Source: Planctomycetota bacterium
Lineage (GTDB): Bacteria; Planctomycetota; Phycisphaerae; UBA1845
Assembly (NCBI GenBank): GCA_022566435.1
Contig: JADFIX010000151.1
Location: forward strand, 1-7,522
Length of the DNA: 7,522 nt
Direction of reading: 5' to 3'
Shown here: positions 1 to 5,060 of the stretch, one piece after another
How the letters are laid out: every line of letters starts with the position of its first letter
How positions within the stretch are numbered: position 1 is the stretch's first letter
Program-made: the position numbers and the translations under genes
Notes under the pieces: model-generated
What the model saw: the letters and a program-made list of their open reading frames with translations, nothing else
Database searches by the model: none
Told to the model about the DNA's origin: nothing

Positions 1-15
1 ACCAGGTAGTTGTTC

Positions 16-765
16 ATGAATGATCGTCTGTTGGAAGTCGAGGGGCTGGTAAAGCGATACGACGGAAGGGCCGTTGTGGACGAGCTTTGTTTTTTCGTCC
101 GCCGGGGCGAAATTGTCGGCTTGCTCGGGCGAAACGGGGCCGGCAAAACCACGACATTTCGAATTACCGTCGGCATGATCGATGCCGAACAGGGTTCGGT
201 CATAGTTGACGGCCTCGATGTCACCTCGCTGGCCATGTACAAACGAGCTCAACTTGGCATGGGATACCTGTCCCAAGAGCCGAGCGTGTTTCAGCGGCTT
301 ACGGTGGAGGAGAATCTGCTGGCCATTCTCGAGACCATGCGCGAATTCTCCCGCCGTGAACGGGTCGAGAAGGCGGCCCAGTTGATCGATCAGTTTGGAT
401 TGAGCAAACAGAGGCGGCAGCTTGCGCGGACCTTGTCGGGCGGAGAACGACGAAAGCTCGAGATTGCCCGGGCTCTGATCACCGACCCGAAACTCATTAT
501 GCTCGACGAGCCGTTCAGCGGCGTCGATCCGAAATCAGTGGAGGATCTGCAGAAGGAAATTCTTCACCTGAAACGAGACCGCGGCATCGCCATTCTCTTG
601 ACCGACCACAACGTTCGCGAGACGCTCCGAGTGACCGATCGAAGCTATATTATCAACGAAGGAAAGAAGCTAGCGGAGGGGACTCCACAGGAAATCGTAC
701 GAAACGAACTCGTTCGAAAGACTTACCTCGGAAGCAGTTTCCGCGGCGATGAGTTCGATACTTAA
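16..765 (+). CDS. lptB: LPS export ABC transporter ATP-binding protein LptB
   Basis: This is the cytoplasmic ATPase that, with the LptFG membrane subunits, powers extraction of lipopolysaccharide from the inner membrane towards the LptC-A-DE bridge. The 249-residue product has Walker A GRNGAGKT at 38-45, Q-loop YLSQE at 84-88, the ABC signature LSGGERRKLEIARAL at 140-154, Walker B LIMLDEPFSGVDP at 160-172 and the H-loop TDHNVRETL at 196-204. The EPSVFQRLTVEEN segment, FSGVDP and DHNVRET are characteristic of LptB rather than of general ABC ATPases. Length matches the family (about 240). I chose the ATG at 16; a TTG at 10 would add only two residues. The ribosome binding site is weak (AGG at 4-6). 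A TAG at 7-9 could end an upstream gene, as expected if lptA or lptC precedes it, but too little is present to say. The 3' end overlaps a small ORF by 17 bases. Confidence 0.93.
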   Translation: MNDRLLEVEGLVKRYDGRAVVDELCFFVRRGEIVGLLGRNGAGKTTTFRITVGMIDAEQGSVIVDGLDVTSLAMYKRAQLGMGYLSQEPSVFQRLTVEENLLAILETMREFSRRERVEKAAQLIDQFGLSKQRRQLARTLSGGERRKLEIARALITDPKLIMLDEPFSGVDPKSVEDLQKEILHLKRDRGIAILLTDHNVRETLRVTDRSYIINEGKKLAEGTPQEIVRNELVRKTYLGSSFRGDEFDT

Positions 766-907
766 TCGTGATCCAGAATCGGTCGGCACGAACCGGCCGA
801 TCGTGCCGAGTAATGGTCCCGCCGTGATAGAGGCGATTGGCGAGGTGGGAATCAACGGCGCGAGTACGGCTTCCTCGGTGAAAGGCCTCGACGAAGCAAA
901 CGAATGA
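749..907 (+). CDS. Possible small ORF bridging lptB and the M50 protease
   Basis: An ATG at 749, inside the last codons of lptB, opens a 52-codon frame ending at TGA 905-907, which overlaps the protease start codon as ATGA. The predicted product begins MSSILNRDPESVGTNRPIV and ends SSVKGLDEANE; it is acidic at its end, soluble-looking, with no membrane segment or recognisable domain. In its favour, it fills the whole gap between the two genes, both junctions are coupling-type overlaps, about three quarters of its codons start with a purine, and about 60% end in G or C. Against it, there is no clear Shine-Dalgarno (GGAAG at 730-734 is about 14 bases away) and I know no homologue. It could be a leader peptide that delivers ribosomes to the protease start, or merely an untranslated spacer. 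Confidence 0.4.
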   Translation: MSSILNRDPESVGTNRPIVPSNGPAVIEAIGEVGINGASTASSVKGLDEANE

Positions 908-2358
908 ATACGTCCGACGCCGACCGGCAATCACAATTCGACGATTCTTCTCCCATTCAGGACGATCGGCTTGAATGGCTGGACCAGCAGCGCCGTCTCT
1001 GGTACGTGGACCTGTCTTCAGACGCCGTCGTCCTGACCGACACCGAACTCGATCTCACCATTCCTTCAGAGAATTGGTCGCGCGATATTTACGCGGCGCC
1101 CCACGGCCAGTCATTTATCATTCGTTTCGAGACATTCGATCTCAGTGTGGCGTTCGTCGTGACCGCCGATCAGGCGGCGCTCTTACTGACGCATATCGGT
1201 CGTTCCGGCCATGAGGTGCAAGAACCCGTCCACGCGCAAGAAGAACCGCGTCCCGCCAGACCGCTGATGTGGCCCAAGGTGTCGCCGCTCGCCGTGTGGG
1301 CTGTCATGTCCGCGTCGTTGGTTTTCATTCCCGTGCTTGGCGTGATACCGGCGGTCGCGACCATCGTGCTTCTGTGGCTACATCGCAAACGCGTTGGACG
1401 TACTCGGGCGTGGGACCATTCACGCGCCGTGTGCACCACCGCATTCGTGTTTCTGTTTTGCGGCGCGATCGTGTCCGCGCTCGCGACGGCGGGGTGGCTG
1501 CGTTTCTCAGTGAAACCCACCGATTCTGATCCGATCATGTCCGTCTCGCAGGCGGCTCAGCCGACCTCCTGTGCCGAAAAAGCCGGGATGTTGGGTTTTT
1601 TCGACACGTCCAGGTTCGAGAACGTCAACTGGGGTCTTGTGGTCGCGGCACTTGTTGTCGTGCTATTGTCACTGACCGTCCACGAGGCGGCGCATGCGAC
1701 GACGGCATGGTGGCTGGGAGATGACTTCGCTCGCAGTCTCGGTCGTGTCACGCTCAATCCGCTGGCGCACATTGATCCGTTCGGCACGGTCCTCTTGCCG
1801 TTGATTCTCTATTTCGCCAATGCCGGCGTATTCGGATTTGCCCGGCCGGTCCCGGTTCGCACCGAACACTTGGCGAAGCCCCACCGCGCGCAAATCCTGA
1901 TCGCGATCGCCGGTCCCGGTTCGAATTTGCTCATGGCGGCGGCGTCGCTTGCCATTCTTCTCGGTTTGGGAACGGCTGTCTCTTTCTTGGCACCCGGCGC
2001 ACAAGTCGCAAATTATTCCTCGTTCGACTTCTCCTCTCCGGTCACGGCGAGCGGCTTTGTATTGGCGTCGGTGTTCGGTCCGTTGTGTACCATTCTCAAG
2101 CTCAGTTTCATGGTGAACGTGTTTCTGGCGTTCTTCAACCTGATTCCGATTCCGCCGTTGGACGGTTCGTGGGTACTCGAACACCTGTTCCCTCGAACGC
2201 TCGGCCCCTTCTACAGTCGGATTCGCCCTTACGGATTCTTACTTTTTCTACTGCTCATCTATTCAAACTCGAATATCCTGGGAATCCTCTTGTTGCCCGC
2301 TATCTTGACAATAGCGCCGGGCTTTGCCCTCTTGAGTTTGTGCACCACGATCGGCTAA
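904..2358 (+). CDS. Site-2 protease family (M50) membrane metalloprotease
   Basis: This is a zinc-dependent intramembrane protease of the M50 / site-2 protease family, 484 residues. The zinc-binding HEAAH lies at 260-264 in a membrane segment (about 243-270). It is followed by the conserved RVTLNPLAHIDPFGTVLLP (281-299), ARPVPV (313-318), the AGPGSNLLMA segment (336-345) and the second catalytic motif NLIPIPPLDG (412-421), where D420 would complete the zinc site. This order matches the compact YwhC-like bacterial branch, usually little more than 200 residues. Here about 240 extra residues precede the core: a soluble part (1-120), then two hydrophobic segments near 125-160 and 173-200 that resemble a DUF4190-type hairpin. 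Further membrane segments lie near 330-360, 385-415 and 444-475. No PDZ domain is visible, unlike RseP. The ATG at 904 sits in an ATGA overlap; AAAGG at 881-885 is too far for an ordinary ribosome binding site, so coupling is likely. The substrate is unknown. Confidence 0.88.
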   Translation: MNTSDADRQSQFDDSSPIQDDRLEWLDQQRRLWYVDLSSDAVVLTDTELDLTIPSENWSRDIYAAPHGQSFIIRFETFDLSVAFVVTADQAALLLTHIGRSGHEVQEPVHAQEEPRPARPLMWPKVSPLAVWAVMSASLVFIPVLGVIPAVATIVLLWLHRKRVGRTRAWDHSRAVCTTAFVFLFCGAIVSALATAGWLRFSVKPTDSDPIMSVSQAAQPTSCAEKAGMLGFFDTSRFENVNWGLVVAALVVVLLSLTVHEAAHATTAWWLGDDFARSLGRVTLNPLAHIDPFGTVLLPLILYFANAGVFGFARPVPVRTEHLAKPHRAQILIAIAGPGSNLLMAAASLAILLGLGTAVSFLAPGAQVANYSSFDFSSPVTASGFVLASVFGPLCTILKLSFMVNVFLAFFNLIPIPPLDGSWVLEHLFPRTLGPFYSRIRPYGFLLFLLLIYSNSNILGILLLPAILTIAPGFALLSLCTTIG

Positions 2359-2423
2359 AAGGCGATGGCACGGCCACGAACGATACGTTCGGAACGACGT
2401 GAATGGTGCGATGCGAAAAGAAA

Positions 2424-2456
2424 AAGGCGACGAAGCCGTGCCGGCTTCGCCGCTTT
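2424..2456. terminator. Bidirectional intrinsic terminator between convergent genes
   Basis: Bases 2424-2437 pair with 2443-2456 to form a 14-position stem with one A-C mismatch and one G-T pair, closing a 5-base loop. An A-rich run precedes it (2416-2425) and a T-rich run follows (2454-2461), so either strand reads as hairpin plus U-tract. It lies 65 bases past the protease stop and 72 bases past the HU stop, so it can serve both convergent genes. Confidence 0.7.
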
Positions 2457-2528
2457 AATTTTCGATCCGCCGTATTCGCCAAGTGCCGCAGGCAGTGACA
2501 CGCCATGGTCACAGGGGAAATAATCCGA

Positions 2529-2864
2529 CTAGACCATGTCCTTCAGACCCTTGAGCGCTTGCACCTTGACGACATTGCGCGCGGGCTTAGCCTTGAACAT
2601 CATCTCTTCGCCGGTGAAGGGATTAATGCCCTTGCGCGCCTTGGTGGCCGGCTTACGGACGACCTTGATCTTCATCAAGCCTGGTACGGTAAAAGTACCC
2701 GGACCGCGCTTGCCGAGATCCTTCTTGATCATACCCGCCAGCCCGTCAAACAGGCCCGCCACCTGCTTGCGCGATAGTTCAACATCATCCGCCAACTCAC
2801 CATACACCTGCGACTTCGTTCGTGACCTTACGGTCGTCTTCTTGGCTGCTTTTTTCTTTGCCAT
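2529..2864 (-). CDS. HU/IHF-family DNA-binding protein with lysine-rich N-terminal extension
   Basis: This is a histone-like nucleoid protein that acts as a dimer to bend and compact DNA. The product is 111 residues against about 90 for canonical HU. Residues 1-17 form a basic extension (AKKKAAKKT then RSRTK) before the helical dimerisation body (about 18-52, ELADDVELSRKQVAGLFDGL). The beta saddle includes GPGTFTVPGLMKIKVV (54-69), and the DNA-intercalating arm carries the hallmark RKGINPFTGEEM (77-88), with P82 at the expected tip. The start is well supported: GGAAG at 2871-2875 (minus strand) lies 6 bases before the ATG. The gene is monocistronic, convergent with the protease, and has its own probable promoter. 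Whether it behaves as HU or site-specific IHF cannot be told; a single chromosomal HU-type protein is the simpler reading. Confidence 0.92.
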   Translation of the reverse strand: MAKKKAAKKTTVRSRTKSQVYGELADDVELSRKQVAGLFDGLAGMIKKDLGKRGPGTFTVPGLMKIKVVRKPATKARKGINPFTGEEMMFKAKPARNVVKVQALKGLKDMV

Positions 2865-2919
2865 ATTTTTCTTCCTTTTTTAGAGAGCGGCCTTCCATTG
2901 CCGCGATTAACCTTGCAAG

Positions 2920-2948
2920 AATCTAAGTGGCTCGCACTTGGAATTCAA
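2920..2948 (-). promoter_or_regulatory. Candidate sigma-70-type promoter of the HU gene
   Basis: Reading the minus strand, TTGAAT (2948-2943) and TAGATT (2925-2920) are separated by exactly 17 bases. Each hexamer matches 4 of 6 consensus positions. The -10 lies 55 bases upstream of the HU start codon, giving a short leader. AT-rich DNA immediately upstream (2949-2980) could act as an UP-like element. Confidence 0.45.
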
Positions 2949-2950
2949 GC

Positions 2951-2967
2951 TTTTTTCCGGGAAAAAA
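2951..2967. repeat. AT-rich palindrome upstream of the HU promoter
   Basis: TTTTTTCC (2951-2958) and GGAAAAAA (2960-2967) are perfect inverted arms around a single G. It ends 3 bases upstream of the candidate -35 box of the HU gene. It could be an operator or a bent A-tract / UP element; which one is not decidable from the sequence. Confidence 0.45.
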
Positions 2968-2981
2968 TGCATGTTTTCTGA

Positions 2982-3004
2982 AATCGCCTTATCAGACGGC
3001 GATT
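2982..3004. repeat. 7-bp perfect inverted repeat, 9-base loop
   Basis: AATCGCC (2982-2988) is the exact reverse complement of GGCGATT (2998-3004), separated by 9 bases. It has no following T-run, so it is not an obvious terminator. It is one of several hairpins in this gene-free stretch. Confidence 0.4.
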
Positions 3005-3073
3005 GGCCGGATCGCGCGGCGCCTTCCGCCTTCCAAAAGTGCGCCCTAAAAGCCCGGTGCCGGTCGCTCTCGC

Positions 3074-3104
3074 CAAACGCAAATCGTGCTGCCATTTGCG
3101 TTTG
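3074..3104. repeat. 11-bp perfect inverted repeat, 9-base loop
   Basis: CAAACGCAAAT (3074-3084) and ATTTGCGTTTG (3094-3104) are perfect reverse complements around a 9-base loop. A further CCGGT (3060-3064) and ACCGG (3113-3117) could form an outer stem, giving a two-tier structure spanning 3060-3117. No U-tract follows on either strand, so a terminator is unlikely; a structured RNA or a dimeric protein operator fits better. Confidence 0.55.
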
Positions 3105-3196
3105 CCTGCGTTACCGGACGACGAACATTGCCGCAGTTGGTGGTCGCGTCGCCCACTTGTCTTCGACATGCGAGCGATTCGCCCGAGATACGATCC

Positions 3197-3229
3197 GTGA
3201 CACGGTTGTTTGCAAATCGGCCGTGCCAC
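3197..3229. repeat. 9-bp imperfect inverted repeat, 15-base loop
   Basis: GTGACACGG (3197-3205) pairs with CCGTGCCAC (3221-3229) with one A-C mismatch. The loop contains TGCAAATCG (3211-3219), which echoes CGCAAATCG at 3078-3086 in the neighbouring 11-bp repeat, hinting that the two hairpins may be related. Confidence 0.35.
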
Positions 3230-3283
3230 TGCCAAACGGCTCGGCGGCAGCACGTTAATCCGTCGAGTTTCCTCCCAGGAAAA

Positions 3284-3401
3284 ACGTCTCCAGGAGAGCC
3301 CGCACTGAGAAATCACGTCTCCGTCTAACAAACGCGACTTGCCTGCAAACCTATGTGCGACAAGGAGATAGAAACGCACCATCGGCGTTGTCCACGTCTC
3401 C
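3284..3401. repeat. Three direct copies of ACGTCTCC
   Basis: The octamer ACGTCTCC occurs at 3284-3291, 3315-3322 and 3394-3401, i.e. starts 31 and 79 bases apart, downstream of the B12-fold gene. The first copy sits next to GGAGA, making the near-palindrome TCTCCAGGAGA at 3287-3297. The spacing is irregular, so this is not a CRISPR or simple tandem array; binding sites are one possibility, chance another. Confidence 0.35.
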
Positions 3402-3428
3402 CGCCTGTCGTGAAAACAATCATTGCGT

Positions 3429-3456
3429 GCTGGAAAAACACCGTTTTCAGGCCAGC
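3429..3456 (-). terminator. Possible terminator after the B12-fold gene
   Basis: On the minus strand, GCTGG pairs with CCAGC and, inside a 3-base bulge, GAAAAC pairs with GTTTTT around a 3-base loop. The hairpin begins 17 bases after the stop codon at 3474-3476. The downstream tract is ACGCAATGATTGTTTT, only partly U-rich and offset, so termination would be weak or the hairpin may protect the 3' end. Confidence 0.35.
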
Positions 3457-3473
3457 GGTCGGAGTATCAGTCC

Positions 3474-4214
3474 CTATTTTTTCGCCTCTGCTTCGGCAGC
3501 CGCAAGTAGCGGCGGGCGGCGACGACGACGTCTCTTCTTGGGCGCGCCGACCGGCTTGGGCACCGATTTCCGCGGCTCGGCGGCGTCGGCGATCGGAATC
3601 GCCTCTTGCGCAGTCTTCGCAATCAGATCTGCGTTGACCTCCTTCCACAGGCCGTCCGCACGGTTAAACACACCTCCGGAGCACATGATGTTCATGGTCG
3701 GATTGACATCAATGTCTCGAATCAGGTCAATAAGCTTGCGGACACCCGGCACGCCCGATGGCTTCGTACCGAAGATGAGGAGCAACTCTGGACGAAGCTG
3801 CCCCAGCAGAGAAAGCACTTCGTCGTTGGGAACACCACTTCCAAGGAAGTAAACGGTCCACCCACGGGCCTCAAACAGATCAGCCGTCATTTGGGCGCCG
3901 AGTTCTTCTGGTTCTCCTTCCGCACAAAGTAGAATCATGCGTTTGCCGTCTGGTGGCTCGACTCTCAAATGCGGCTGGAGCTGGTCGGCAATCGAGCGAG
4001 TAATGCGAGTCGCCATGTGCTCCGACGCCGCATTGATTCGATCTCCTTTGAACAGCTTCTCAACCCGATCCATGGCCGGCCAGAGGAATTCGGTGTATAG
4101 GTCGTTTGCTACTTTCCTCCGGGCAAGTTCCTTCTGTACGATGGTTCGACAGACCGCGCGATCACCCGCTAACAAGGGCGGCATGAATTTGTCCAATAAG
4201 CTCGACGATGCCAT
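3474..4214 (-). CDS. B12-binding-fold protein (cap plus Rossmann domain) with Arg-rich tail
   Basis: The 246-residue product has the two-part layout of methionine-synthase/CarH-type B12-binding modules: a helical cap (about 1-85, ending in INAASEHMATRITRSIADQL) and a Rossmann domain (about 91-205, with AEGEPEELGAQMTADLFEAR, WTVYFLGSGVP and MCSGGVF). There is no MerR helix-turn-helix and no methyltransferase domain. The ligand motif expected as GE-x-H-ELG reads GEPEELG (100-106), so the histidine that would coordinate cobalt is E103; the cap position that is usually Trp is F55. Cobalamin binding is therefore doubtful and another ligand or an apo role is possible. The C-terminus is basic (KKRRRRRRPP, 227-236), then Ala/Glu-rich; this could contact RNA or DNA, by inference only. 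Start: AAGGAG (4227-4222) lies 7 bases before this ATG, which rules out a longer frame beginning at 4295. A strong leader hairpin precedes it. Confidence 0.82.
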   Translation of the reverse strand: MASSSLLDKFMPPLLAGDRAVCRTIVQKELARRKVANDLYTEFLWPAMDRVEKLFKGDRINAASEHMATRITRSIADQLQPHLRVEPPDGKRMILLCAEGEPEELGAQMTADLFEARGWTVYFLGSGVPNDEVLSLLGQLRPELLLIFGTKPSGVPGVRKLIDLIRDIDVNPTMNIMCSGGVFNRADGLWKEVNADLIAKTAQEAIPIADAAEPRKSVPKPVGAPKKRRRRRRPPLLAAAEAEAKK

Positions 4215-4221
4215 GAAACAA

Positions 4222-4284
4222 CTCCTTGCGCGGACCGAATCCAGGAGGCCCGAGTGCGGCTTTGGGCCTCCTGCCCGATCCTGG
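4222..4284 (-). promoter_or_regulatory. Leader hairpin with alternative pairing to the Shine-Dalgarno
   Basis: On the minus strand, CAGGAGGCCC (4273-4264) and GGGCCTCCTG (4251-4242) form a perfect 10-bp GC-rich stem with a 12-base loop, 27 bases before the start codon of the B12-fold gene. The 3' arm contains CTCCT, complementary to the AGGAG of the Shine-Dalgarno (4226-4222). The 3' arm also allows TCCTGGA (4245-4239) to pair with an upstream TCCAGGA (4284-4278). These pairings are mutually exclusive, so the leader could in principle switch between an open and a sequestered ribosome binding site. No U-tract follows, so it is not a terminator. The repeats are seen; the switching is inferred. 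Confidence 0.45.
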
Positions 4285-4579
4285 AGCGTTCTCACGCATC
4301 CTCAAATTCTCACTGGCTATTCCAACCAGTCACCACGAATCTCAACACTTTCTTGCTTAGAACTTCCTATTTAACCAGAAAGCTTACGCTTTGGGCAATT
4401 TAGGTAGTTTAGGCATTTTTATATCGTCGGGAGCGCAGAAATATCTTGAACGAGATTTGTATCGTTAACGGACTAGCGTGCGAATGCCACATTGTTGCGA
4501 GGATAACGCGTTTTTGAGCCCGAAAACAGGTTTCGCGAACGTGCCGTAGCAGGATTCAAGCCGTCGAACAGCGAGGACG
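4285..4579. other. Intergenic region upstream of the B12-fold gene
   Basis: I find no gene here. It should hold the promoter of the B12-fold gene. The best minus-strand candidates are weak: TTGCCC (4398-4393) with an 18-base spacer to TTAAAT (4374-4369), and an isolated good -10-like TATAAA (4423-4418) without a matching -35. AAAGC (4379-4383) and GCTTT (4388-4392) form a small inverted repeat within the first candidate's spacer, a possible operator position. TTTAGG is repeated at 4399-4404 and 4408-4413. ACTGG and CCAGT around 4312-4330 make a 5-bp hairpin. Confidence 0.3.
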
Positions 4580-4599
4580 AAAAGCGCAGAGTTTGCGCT
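4580..4599 (-). terminator. Possible weak terminator after the YlbF-family gene
   Basis: On the minus strand, AGCGCA (4599-4594) and TGCGCT (4588-4583) form a 6-bp stem with a 5-base loop, followed directly by TTTCG. It lies about 50 bases past the stop codon at 4649-4651. The U-tract is short, so efficiency would be modest. Confidence 0.35.
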
Positions 4600-4648
4600 A
4601 CTGCGTCGAAGTCTCTTGGCAATCGAGGAAAACAAACGAGAGTTGAGG

Positions 4649-4993
4649 CTATGCCGAATCAGCGGGTGTCATCGCTTGTTCTTCTATTCGGCGGGATACG
4701 GCCGACATCATCTCCACATAACCTGTTTGGGCTTTGATGACTGCTTTGATCACGTCGCTGCTTGCGACTTTTGCGTGAAGATCGGCAAGTCTTCGCTTGT
4801 CTTCAGGTTCGAGCGGCTTACCTTCGGCTTCCAGGCCGGCCAGTTTCTGTTGCTGGCTTTCGTATTCGTTAAGGAGTTGTCGATCCGGTCGGCTCTCTTC
4901 CAGACCATTTCGTGCGGTGGCCATGGCTACCGCACGTGGGTCGGCCGCCATCATTTTTCCCAGCTTGGTCGCCAATTCCAGGATTTCGTTCAT
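4649..4993 (-). CDS. YlbF/YmcA (Com_YlbF) family protein, putative RNase-associated factor
   Basis: This small, entirely helical cytoplasmic protein of 114 residues starts MNEILELATKLGKMMAADP, followed by a charged Glu/Gln/Arg-rich helix (about 33-55, SRPDRQLLNEYESQQQKLAG), a short linker (GKPLEPEDKRR, 58-68), and a C-terminal helical part (SSDVIKAVIKAQTGYVEMMS). Length, the AADPR segment and the linker between long helices match the Com_YlbF family. In Bacillus subtilis YlbF acts with YmcA and YaaT in a complex that influences RNase Y and mRNA processing; extending this here is inference. The ATG at 4993 is chosen because GGTGA (5005-5001) lies 7 bases upstream; the frame stays open to 5530 but that part is antisense to the RNase R gene. 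The gene is divergent from RNase R, with 67 bases between start codons. Confidence 0.75.
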   Translation of the reverse strand: MNEILELATKLGKMMAADPRAVAMATARNGLEESRPDRQLLNEYESQQQKLAGLEAEGKPLEPEDKRRLADLHAKVASSDVIKAVIKAQTGYVEMMSAVSRRIEEQAMTPADSA

Positions 4994-5060
4994 AATCGTA
5001 TCACCGCAATTGAAGAAACGAAAGCCGTCGTCGGTCGGCTCGCTAGCCCTGGAGCACCCA

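Larger units (their letters stand above)
2949..3473. other. Intergenic region without a convincing gene, rich in inverted repeats
   Basis: Between the HU promoter and the stop of the B12-fold gene there are about 525 bases in which I find no believable protein. Open frames exist on both strands but translate into Arg-, Cys- and Trp-heavy sequence without family resemblance, no good ribosome binding site was seen for them, and they look like chance frames in GC-rich DNA. The stretch does hold inverted repeats (2951-2967, 2982-3004, 3074-3104, 3197-3229, 3429-3456) and three copies of ACGTCTCC. I looked for tRNA, tmRNA, SRP RNA, RNase P RNA and 6S landmarks and saw none. An unrecognised structured RNA or a cluster of protein-binding sites are both possible. 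Confidence 0.5.

Noticed and set aside
1669..2184. A 171-residue minus-strand frame opposite the M50 protease.
   Set aside because: It is the antisense of a well-supported protease and its translation is an unbroken run of charged Arg/Glu/Gln residues typical of a shadow frame.
2938..3382. Open frames on both strands in the HU/B12-fold gap, 106 and 145 residues long.
   Set aside because: Their translations are Arg-, Cys- and Trp-heavy with no family likeness, I saw no good ribosome binding site for them, and one begins inside the HU promoter.
3284..3401. CRISPR or tandem-repeat interpretation of the ACGTCTCC copies.
   Set aside because: Only three copies, with unequal spacing and no flanking repetition.
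4215..4295. A 27-residue longer B12-fold protein starting at 4295.
   Set aside because: It would run through the leader hairpin, while AAGGAG lies 7 bases before the ATG at 4214.
4285..4440. Cobalamin riboswitch upstream of the B12-fold gene (minus strand reads TAGCCAGTG near 4310-4320, close to the B12-box AGCCACTG).
   Set aside because: One base differs within the box, the rest of the conserved cobalamin-riboswitch core is absent, and the bases are explained by a simple ACTGG/CCAGT hairpin.
4797..5060. An 88-residue N-terminal extension of RNase R.
   Set aside because: This part is antisense to the YlbF-family gene, and the ATG at 5061 has GGAG 6 bases upstream and begins exactly at the winged-helix domain.
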